Source of the DNA: Erythrophleum ivorense
Taxonomy: Eukaryota > Streptophyta > Magnoliopsida > Fabales > Fabaceae
NCBI GenBank assembly: GCA_026724425.1
Contig: JAIUCV010001084.1
Coordinates: 62,001 to 126,000 of the forward strand
Reading direction: 5' to 3'
Length of the DNA stretch: 64,000 nucleotides
Below the pieces are notes generated by a model, which was given only the letters and a program-made list of their open reading frames with translations, was not told the DNA's origin and did not search any database. A program made the translations under genes and the position numbers. Of this stretch, positions 1 to 9,368 are shown in pieces; within the stretch, counting starts at the first letter, position 1, and every line of letters begins with the position of its first letter.

Positions 1-136
1 CAATAATGCAGAATATTATACATTTTCTTTGTAATTGACTTTCATTTTTTTTTGTCAGTCACTATCCACTGTTACCTAAGCTCTTATGTGACTAGTGAAC
101 ATTGAAGTATATGAGTCTTGTATTTTAATTAGTTTA

Positions 137-375
137 GAGATTAGTCTCTTTTATATGGAATGGTTAAGACATTAGTCTCTTGTATATAGAATAGTTAAGA
201 GATTAGTCTCTTGCATTTAGAATACTTTAGAGACTAGTCTCATGTATTTAGAATACTTGAGAGATATAGTCTCTTGTATATTTAGAATAGTTTAGAGACT
301 AGTCTCTTGTGCTTAGAAGGGTTAAGAGATTAGTCTCTTGTGCCAAGATAGTGAAGAGATTAGTCTCTTGTATCT
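137..375. repeat. 31-bp intronic minisatellite with palindromic cores
   Basis: Eight tandem units lie in the RABC1 intron before the exon at 431. Each unit carries a core of the form GAGAYTAGTCTC, starting at about 137, 168, 199, 230, 261, 295, 326 and 356, so the step is 31 bp with one 34 and one 30. Between cores is a degenerate spacer related to TTGTATTTAGAATAGTTAA. Two cores are perfect 12-bp palindromes (GAGACTAGTCTC at 230 and 295). Confidence 0.9.
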
Positions 376-430
376 CTTTTTTTTCATGTCATTTCTGATC
401 AGTTTTTCCGGTGTTTTTCTGATCAATCAG

Positions 431-1160
431 CTGGGCAAGAGAGATTTAGGACGCTAACAAGTTCCTACTACAGAGGAGCTCAGGGTATAATTATGGGTAT
501 GTCTCTCTAAATGAACAAAGTTGTTTGTTCACCCTTGATCTACTAGGCTACGCTTAGTTTTTCTCTGTAAGTGACATTTTGGAATTTCTCCATTTGTAGT
601 GTATGATGTGACACGGCGAGATACATTCACAAATCTATCAGATATATGGGCTAAAGAAATCGATCTCTACTCGACTAATCAGGATTGCATCAAGATGCTT
701 GTTGGGAACAAAGTCGACAAGGTTAAGATTTCTCTTCTTTTTTTTCCTCCATGTCTAAGTATCTTATATAATGTTGCAACTCTATTGACCTTTGAAATGT
801 CATCTTCCAGGAGAGTGAAAGAGCTGTTACCAAAAAAGAAGGCATAGACTTTGCTAGAGAGTACGGGTGCTTGTTTCTGGAGTGTAGTGCAAAGACTCGG
901 GTCAATGTTGAGCAATGTTTTGAAGAGCTTGTTCTTAAGGTTTGTAAAATCTAAAAATCTGCGCCTTGTCTAGGCTTTTGTTTGCTGAGGAGGATGATGA
1001 GTGTGTCTTAAAAGTCTTGAACCTTTTCTTTTTTTATCTGCAGATTTTGGAAACGCCGAGTCTTACTGCTGAAGGTTCGTCTGGAGGGAAGAAGAACATC
1101 TTCAAACAAAACCCAGCACAGACAAGCAGTGCTTCGTCAAGCTACTGTTGCTCGTCTTAG
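431..1160 (+). CDS. RABC1: Rab GTPase RABC1 (Rab18 class), 3' part only
   Basis: Small Rab-type GTPase of the plant RABC (Rab18) group; members act on ER and lipid-droplet membranes in vesicle and lipid trafficking. Four exons are visible: 431-496, 600-721, 811-939 and 1044-1160, all with GT..AG introns and matching phases. The first visible exon begins in the switch II segment (AGQERF after a missing D-T), followed by the base-binding motif NKVD and the SAK motif. The protein ends in Y-C-C-S-S, a double-cysteine prenylation signal typical of RABC proteins. The N-terminal exons with the P-loop and switch I lie before the window, so the gene is partial. The wording of the C-terminal half and the neighbouring PP2C gene both fit A. 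thaliana RABC1 (AT1G43890). Confidence 0.93.
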
Positions 1161-1685
1161 ACAAGGCTTTACGGTTTATGACACAAATACACTCTTGTTT
1201 GTCTTAAGTGTTCTTGATGGTCTCTTTGTTTCCCAAAAAAAAATGCATCATCTCTTGGATGTAAATCTTATCCCTGATTTCAAAGTTGTGTTCACTGGTT
1301 TTCTAATTAAAAAAAGTTGTTACTTTCACGTTCAAATCTGAAGAACTTTAAATTTCTAAAAAAAAAAACAAAAAAAAAAATCTGAAGAACTTACGGACCA
1401 TCATCATGTGTGAATATGTGATAACCAAGATTTTTTCTGGAACTCAATCATGGTTGCTGCAATGATTTATTATCTTTAGTTTTTCAACGTTTTCTAAATC
1501 TATAGCACCTTATTTTTATTTTCTGCAAAAGTTATTTAAACTGAAAGGAAAAAATTTAATTACTTTTATTAATTAAACGTGATAAAGTCAAATATGATAA
1601 GTTAACGAAAATATTAAATAAACTCTTTATCTCTCTAACCCTATACCAGACCTCTTCCTCATCTTCTTCCTTCTTCGCCAAAACA
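1161..1685. other. RABC1 3' flank, no gene
   Basis: AT-rich sequence after the RABC1 stop, presumably its 3' UTR and the promoter of the AAA fragment that follows. A short direct repeat of TCTGAAGAACTT occurs near 1338 and 1380. I see no coding exon, RNA gene or transposon end. Confidence 0.6.
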
Positions 1686-2112
1686 ATGGCGTTTCTCTAT
1701 ACTAGTGTCCCTTCTGCATCCAAAGTTTTCTCTATCTGCTCATCTTTATCTGCATTCAAGCTGATTTTCCGTACGATTGTGCCTCCGTGAAGCCAGAGAT
1801 ATCCATTCTCGGCATTCAAGTTTCGACCCGGCGTTGCTGAGGCCAGGAAGAATGGATATTCACATTCTCATGGACTATTGCACGCCCTTTGTGTTCAAGA
1901 AGCTTGTGTCTTTGTACCTCAAGATTGATGATCATGTCCTGTTTGATCCTATTGAGAAACTTGTCCTTGAGGAGAGTGTAACTCCGGCTGAAGTCACGCA
2001 GCAGCTCATGGCGAGTAAGGACGGTGATATTGCGCTTAAAGGTCTTCTTGAATTCCTAGAAACCAAGAAGATGAGAAAGGAAGAAGACACCAAAGTGGAG
2101 GAACATAATTAG
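1686..2112 (+). pseudogene. Internally deleted BCS1-like AAA-ATPase copy
   Basis: An ATG at 1686 opens 34 codons resembling the N-terminus of the two intact AAA-ATPases in this window (start MAFLYTSVPSASKVFS, then FRTIVPP) and then hits TGA. About 30 bp later, in another frame, the sequence resumes with the second-region-of-homology tail (DPALLRPGRMD, 1827 onward) and runs through the C-terminal helical part to a stop at 2110-2112. The linker, Walker A, Walker B and both introns are missing, about 1.1 kb of coding sequence. The copy is on the + strand while the intact paralogues at 9369-11953 and 13838-15438 are on the - strand. A pyrimidine-rich leader before the ATG suggests the promoter end was also copied. 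It cannot make an active ATPase; a short C-terminal product is conceivable but unsupported. Confidence 0.85.
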
Positions 2113-2815
2113 CAGAAATGGTGCAGCTCATCATATCTATCTTAGGGTTTTTGTCGAACACTAATGATCGGGTTTTTCGTGTTCGACAAGTTACTATACA
2201 TTTGGCAATAATGTAGTAATATTCTTTCGTTGGGTACAATAAGGTTGAGTCTCGCTTGAGACCGTCTTCGTTTAGTTAATATATGGTTTGATAGAGACTT
2301 TGTCAATCATTGTTTTGTTTTTGAAAATCAATAAAAGCCAAAAATGGGAATTCTAGATTCTCATGAAGCTTCCACTTGAAGGCAATGAGAAGTTTATTCA
2401 TACCTTGTCGTTCTAACTGATCTATCTAGGTTATAGCCTCCGCTCTCCATATAGAAAAACACAAGTAGATCTCTAGTGCTATCGATTATCTTGGAGACTA
2501 AATAGAAATATTAACTCTGTTTTCAGTACTTTAATTATGGGTATAAAATCATTTCTTCGGACCAGATAAGACAAACTGAAGCTGGTTTGTATGAAGAACT
2601 GGGGATAAGTCACACCATATATATGCTTCTTGAACAACACTCTTTGCTTCTCTAGAACAACTTCATGTGTTCTATTTTTGAACTAGGAATGTTTTGGCTA
2701 GGGAGGTGAAAGATGCATTCTGCTTGTTCTTACCGTTGGTAACTATTAAGGATTTACCAACCACAACCAAGAAAAATAAATTCTAAGCATTGGAACATCA
2801 TCTGATCAGCATCCA
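2113..2815. other. Spacer, no gene
   Basis: Sequence between the AAA fragment and the Helitron. I find no coding exon, clear repeat or transposon terminus. It is presumably the decayed 3' flank of the AAA copy. Confidence 0.5.
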
Positions 2816-5800
2816 TCTATACTATTAAAAGCGAGGAACAAAATAAGGATTCAACTAAAAAAAGCCTATCCCTATAGCCAAACAGGTTTTAACCCGAAAT
2901 TTATTATTAAAATCAGGAAAATGACTTGACCCGAGAGAATAAAACAACATGCGGATCTTGAGTTGCTACTTAAAACAAACCGGTGTATCAATTCGATTTA
3001 AAAATCAAATCGGACAACACGCACACCTTACAGAAATTATATTTGGTTTTTACATATACACGCGGATCCGTAGTTGGATCTGCAAAATTCTTCAAAAAAC
3101 AAATTGGGCTTCGTAAGCCCATATCCAATAAATAGTTTTTCTTTTCAAATTTCGAAACGAAGAGTATCACACCTACAGCTCGGATCACCTTTAAATCTGC
3201 AAATCATTTCCATAAATAACGGATATTATTAGTGATTATACGTAATAACTCCAAATCCTACTCTTCCGAGCAAAATCTAAGGAAACTTCCCACAAATCTC
3301 GGTAATAATCAAATAAGAATATACTTACCATTCAAAATATAGCCCGTACCTTGCCAACATAAGAGACACATTCATTATATAATGAATCGATTTGAAAAGC
3401 TGTTACCAAAATAAATATTACCAAATTATATGCAAGGATATCTTTGAAACCCTAAACATGTGTTACACCAGAAATGCTATATATACACCCACCCGAATAC
3501 ATAAAAAACTCATTCGAAACACATTTTCCCATACGATTCAAAGCTTACAGAGAACAAAAGGTCCGTAAGTTCTATACACTTGCAAGCAGTTCACTGGACT
3601 ATCCGGGGAATAAATGGAGGGCTTTTCTACTTATGATGCATCTAAGCTCATGATCAATCCTCATGTACCTAAAGCAGAATATCTTAAACAGAGGTTAGTC
3701 TAAATCTGTAACAAAACGAATTGATACAGTTTGAGATATTTATATTGAAAATAATTTAATTAATGTAATTCCATAAAGGTTACCATCTCACAGCAAGATG
3801 ACGAAGAAGAAAAAACAAGTTTTCCTAAGAGCCGAAGACAACTGGGATGATATTCATCAAATTCTGTGAGAGATGTACCAACCAAAAGAGGTAACGCAAT
3901 GAATAATATGTGCTGCTGTCTAACACAACAAATGCATTATTCTTTTTTGTTGTTAAAGGATTCACTACAAATGCATTACTGAAAACTATTGTACGTTTTC
4001 TCAATCATGGCTAATGCTCTTCGGTTGTAAGTTGCCTTAAGGTTTGCTCAATACTACAAATACATTACTGAAAACGAAAGTCGAATCATGGCTAATGCTC
4101 TTCGGTCACACTTTCAAAACAGAGTGGATCTTCAAGTGAAGATCTTGCATCTATGGAAGCAATAGATAAAGAGGTAATAGTTACACCTATTTTTCCATTA
4201 AGTTAACCATACGATGCTCCACTATAAACATCTAATTCTAAACTATACTCAAACCATTGTCTATTTGATTTCAGGAACAAAGATTCAAGCTACTGTAAAG
4301 AATCACTGCATTTAATCGGGTAGCTAAAGTTTAGAATACTATAAACTTTTGGCGATTACATCTTAATTTTTTTATCATTACAATACTACCGATTTATTGT
4401 TATGAGTTTTAGATGCTCCTATAATTTTACAGAAACTCAATTACGCAGGTTCATCAAGGAAGTTAGGCGGTGACGATACTATTTGCAAAGGCTAATCAAA
4501 TGTTACACTAAGAAGTTTTTACCCCATCTTGCATCTTAATTTTCACAAACATAATATTTAAGGCATCAGAGATATGTAACAACCTATGTTTACAGTAACA
4601 TTGAAAAATACGTATCTTCTACATTGAACAAAACTTTTTTCAATAAACTCAATTTCAGTGGAGTTCACTATCAAGATTATTTAATATGTAATCAAACTTT
4701 GACAAAGCAAGAAAATGAAATGTGCTTGCTTCAAAATTTTGTTTACTCTTCTTTTGAAACATTTCTAAGCAGCCGACATAATCCACCTCAGTCCTCATTG
4801 TTCCATATATCTGAGATGTCTACAAGGAAAATAATAAAGAATGTATAGCAGAGAACACATGATTTAAAACAAAACAAAATTTCACTATAACGAAAGTCTG
4901 TTATAGCGCATTGAAATATTCAAGTTCTCATTCATTTGAATAACATGAAACTGGTTTTTTCGTTAACCTAAATGAATTATCAATAATCAATTGTGCTTGC
5001 CATAACTATTTGTCTATTTCTAAACCGTTTCCTAGCTTGGACACAAAGAATTTCAATTTACGGAAACAAATTATATACTATCCTGTTTTTATAAAATTCA
5101 CAATCAGTTTTAGAAAACTTAAAAACAAAGAATATCAAAAACTGTACGAATATTAAAAACAAAGCCGGCAAAAAAAAATTAAGAAGATGAAGAGAGAATC
5201 CTGGAAGAAGAGAATTAGAAACCCTTATCAACTGACAATCAAAGAACCCAACTTAATATGTCTTGGGATTAACCTATTTCGCAGCTCTGTTTCCCAAAGA
5301 GAGCATAGTCTCACATTTTCACCCAGAAAAAAAAAAGGGAGCATTAATCCCACAAATTTTCTCTGATCGCTACAGAAGAGAAGGGTGACGGTGGGCTCAA
5401 AGGAAGAAAAAGAAGATAAAAAGAAGAGAAGAGGAAGAATCGGGCTTGACTTGATTTTTAAAATGATGGGACTCTGATCAACATGCAAATCGCCACCGTA
5501 GAACATTCTCCGTCGCTTTGGTCTTTTCGACAACAATTAAAAATTGGTTATGTTGTTTTCTTTATTGTCGTCATGGGCTTAACTTTGTACTGTTTTTTTT
5601 TTTAATAGGCTTTCAATTAAAATGGATAAAAAGTAAAGTTACAATGATATGACTTTAACATCGTATAGTTTGGGAAAGTTGCTCAACGAAAATAAGAAAA
5701 ATCATCCACAAAAGTAGAAGCTAATAGAAGAGTTGAGACTTAAGAGCTAAAGAAGAACTCTCTCTAGAAAACTTAGTATGGCATTCCACGGCCATCTCGA

Positions 5801-6962
5801 CCACCACGGCTTGCGACAACCACGTGCAATTGTCCATTCCAATTCTTGAACTTTTTTTGTAGGCTTTATTAGTCGAACATGTTTTTCCTTCGGATAAAAT
5901 TTTCTATTCTAAATGGATAAAATTTTACGATTACGGATATAACTATATTTCTTTAGATTTGGTAATGATATGGGTTGAAAACAAATAAATCTCATTCCAT
6001 TACATTCCAACCCATTTGTAAATGACTATCATTCTTTGCATGATCAATAAATTTGAAATTTCATCAAAAAAAAAAACTCATTCAAATAGTTAAGGCTTAA
6101 ATATGATATAAAAAAAAACATAAATTGTCACAACAATATTTTAATCAAACTTTAAAACAATATCCAATCTTAGACACCTAATGTTCACAAATTAAATTAA
6201 CTCAAATGTTAGTAATATCACGGGTCAGAACCAACATTTTTTTAGTCTGGGTTTTTTCCGAGAAACATAAAAAAGAACGGATCTAATCAAAGGTGAAAAT
6301 TTGTAATATTGACTTTATATGTCTCATGGACAAATTTACAATAGAAGACAAAAAGATGATAGGATCTACAAAATATAGATTTTGATATGATATCAAATTG
6401 AGAAGATATTATTTTAGGTTTCATCGGTATTGGTCACGATTAACTTCAAATTAAAAGAATTTGATTTGCTCATGTCGTTTTGTCGACAACACGTCAAAAT
6501 GTAATGCAGTGATCATAAAAATTATTTTAACAATACCAATAAATCAATAATTATCAATTTCATTAACGAAAAAATAACATACTTATTGTTCTTTTTTAAA
6601 AAAAAACAACCCGTGTTGTCGACAACACGATTCAAAATCTAATGAAGTGATCGAGAAAATTTGATTTTTTCAAAGTTAACAATTAATATGGACAAATTAA
6701 TAATTATCAGTCTCATTAACAAAAAAACACACATATTGGGACAAAACTTGTCTCATGAAGATAATCTATCATTTTTTCCGCTCTGATCCAATTAGCCCAA
6801 ATATTTATTTTATCTCATACTTAAATAATCTAATAATATTAATACATTAATATATATATCACAAACATACTATTACTTACATAATTACAATATAAATACT
6901 TAAATTTTTTTTTATCAAAAGTTACAACATCCCGTGCTTCTCAAGCACGGGTCCAGATCTAG
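2816..6962 (+). mobile_element. Helitron, about 4.1 kb, both termini recognisable
   Basis: The left end reads TCTATACTATTAAAAGCGAG from 2816, the classic 5' end of Arabidopsis ATREP/Helitron families. The right end has a hairpin (CCCGTGCTT, loop, AAGCACGGG at about 6931-6951) followed after a few bases by CTAG at 6959-6962, the required CTRR end. The flanks are A at 2815 and T at 6963, so the element sits in an AT dinucleotide as Helitrons do. I recognise no RepHel helicase; only short decayed open frames are present, so it is non-autonomous. It could also be two related elements nested end to end. A 136-bp direct repeat with a palindrome lies near its 3' end. Confidence 0.82.
6481..6760. repeat. 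Direct repeat with SalI-type palindrome inside the Helitron
   Basis: TGTCGACAACACG occurs at 6481 and again at 6617, followed in both copies by similar text (CAAAAT..TAATG.AGTGATC and later AATAATTATCA.T.TCATTAAC), so a unit of about 136 bp is duplicated. The second copy is extended into a perfect 18-bp palindrome, CGTGTTGTCGACAACACG, at 6612-6629. Confidence 0.75.
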
Positions 6963-7142
6963 TTTAGTTTAAAGTTTAAACCCAATTTGCAAACATAAAG
7001 ATATGACTCCTGTCCAAACAAAAAAAGTCATTGTCGGAAAGAAAAAAAAAGAAGAAAAAAGTGGATGATTGATTAATTAATAAAAATAAATAAAGAAAAA
7101 CAAAATGAGAAATTAGAATTGGTGCTTGCTTGCTCTTATTGA

Positions 7143-9156
7143 ATGTGTCCACCTACAAACCAAAACCCACCACCACTCTTCTTCAACTCCTCCGGAACAA
7201 TTTCTTCCTTCACCGTCTTCTTCCTTCTCCTCTGTTTACTCTTTCCGATTTCCCAAACACCAAACCTGACAGACCCATCTTCTCCACAACCCTCTTCCTC
7301 CGTCGCTCCCCTTCGTGGGGATGCCGAATCTTCTTCACCAGCCACCACCTTCAATCCACCACCGCCTGATTCTATGATTTCTTCCAGAGATCCAGACGCT
7401 CTCTTCAGCGGCGGCGGAATCAGGTTTTCCACTCTTCACCTTAAATTCGAAATCTCTCCACCCAATTCGTCAATTTGAGTTCTCAATTGAGTCTGTTATT
7501 GTTAATTTTGGTAGCTTTTTAGCTGGAAATAGTCCTGTGAAGTTTAGTTATGGCTATTCAAGTCTTAAAGGTAAAAGAGCAACAATGGAAGATTTCTTCG
7601 AAACTCGAATATCTGATGTTGATGGACAAATGGTTGCTTTCTTCGGTGTCTTCGATGGTATTTTCTAAGCTGTCTTTGTTACACATTTCTCTTTCTCTCT
7701 GTGTGTTAATTTGATTGATTCTGATACCATTTCTGTTGGTTTAGGTCATGGTGGTGCAAGAACAGCAGAATATCTAAAAAACAATCTTTTCAAGAATTTA
7801 GTTACTCATGATGATTTCATCTCAGACACCAAGAAAGCTATTGGTATGTATGAAACGAGGAAAAAGTTTGAGTCTTTTTTTAATAGCTTTCCTCTTTTCA
7901 AGTAAAGACTTTGGCTTTTTTTTGGCAGTGGAAGGGTTTAAGCAGACGGATGAGGAGTATCTAATTGAAGAGAGAGGACAGCCTAAGAATGCTGGCTCAA
8001 CCGCATCAACTGCATTGCTTATAGGGGATAAGTTGATTGTTGCGAATGTCGGTGATTCCAGAGTTGTAGCGTCTAGGAATGGTTCAGGTTCTTGCTTTCA
8101 TTCTCTCTGCAAACGCTGAAATTGATTGATTACATTCCCTTTAAAAACTTTGCTTTTTTTTTTTTTTTGTATATGTGATGAATGATGATGATACTTTGCT
8201 TGTAATGTAGCTGTTCCGCTCTCTAATGATCATAAACCTGATAGATCAGATGAGCGTCAAAGGATTGAAAATGCTGGTGGGTTCATAATTTGGGCTGGTA
8301 ATAAGTTTCTCCTGTTCCTTCTTGTTTATGTGTGTTTTTAAGTTCATAATAATGGTCAAGACTCAAGAGTGTAGGTGAATTCAGTATTGTTGCTGCTTTT
8401 TAGTCACATTTTTGGTGCTTGCCATGGGACACTGTTACGGAGTAGTTTGTGGTTTGGGACGTTTAGTTATTAATTTTGTGATACTACATTGTTTTGAAGT
8501 GATTTATGGTTTGGCACGTTTACTTATACCTTGGAATACACCAGGAACGTGGCGAGTTGGTGGAATTCTTGCGGTCTCTCGGGCATTTGGAGATAAGCAA
8601 CTTAAGCCGTATGTGATTGCAGAGCCAGAGATCCAGGTACTTCGACCGATGATGACTTTCTTGTTGCATTGCATAGTCGTCGAGCTCTCTAGATTTCTGA
8701 GCTATTTAGTATAAGGATCTTGTATATGTGTGTTTTATGTCACATTTCTGGTTAAGTCACAAAATGTGTTGCCTTTACCCTTTAGGAAGGGCCCTTGTGC
8801 TGATTGAAATGCGCTTGTGCTCATACTCTTATATCTTCTTAGGAGGACGATATAAGCACGTTGGAGTTTATTGTTATTGCTAGCGATGGTTTGTGGAATG
8901 TCTTGTCAAACAAGGTTAGTTTTCAAAGTGCAACATATCTCTTAATGGGACTTTTTGCAAACGTTCTCTAGATCCATCAAAATACAAGGAATTTTAGTAC
9001 CTACTCTGAGAGCTACTTTGTTTTCAGGATGCCGTGGCAATAGCAAGAGACATTTCAGATGCGGAAACAGCAACAAGAAAGCTGGTTCAAGAAGCATACG
9101 CAAGGGGTAGCTGCGACAATATCACTTGCATTGTTGTTCGATTCGAGGTTTCTTGA
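7143..9156 (+). CDS. Protein phosphatase 2C (PP2C11-like)
   Basis: Mn/Mg-dependent Ser/Thr phosphatase of the plant PP2C family, apparent orthologue of AT1G43900. Eight exons splice cleanly: 7143-7423, 7515-7657, 7745-7843, 7929-8087, 8211-8297, 8545-8636, 8843-8914 and 9028-9156, giving 353 residues. Metal-site motifs are all present: RATMED, VFDGHGGA, the GSTASTA core, VANVGDSR, SRAFGD, IASDGLWN and CDNIT near the C-terminus. The first exon is a variable extension with a hydrophobic run (FFLLLCLLFP, residues 26-35) followed by Ser/Pro-rich sequence, which could be a membrane anchor or targeting segment. I chose the ATG at 7143 because its frame joins exon 2 in phase; an overlapping frame from about 7130 ends without joining. 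No catalytic residue appears lost. Confidence 0.92.
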
Positions 9157-9368
9157 GAAAGAACCAAAAAGTCATATATTGGTTTTGCTGTGAGTGTCAT
9201 CTTATAAAATGAAAAACTAAGATATAATTATGAGACTATGCCCCCTAATTTTTCATACAGAACATGTAGTTTCAGGCTTGCAGCTACATATTTGTCTCAA
9301 GAAATGATTTTTATGTGTAAAAGGAACTGAAATACAAAGTTACTTGTTATTAGTCTAGAGATCTCTAC
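9157..9368. other. Convergent 3' flanks of PP2C and AAA-ATPase A
   Basis: The PP2C (+) and the first AAA-ATPase (-) end 212 bp apart, so their 3' UTRs and polyadenylation signals must share or overlap this spacer. Confidence 0.6.

Noticed and set aside
5228..5536. 102-codon frame on the - strand inside the Helitron
   Set aside because: Composition is low-complexity and Phe/Ser-rich, with no domain or splice context; probably chance.
7130..7369. Alternative frame over PP2C exon 1
   Set aside because: It stops before the splice donor and does not join exon 2; the 7143 frame joins in phase to the PP2C core.
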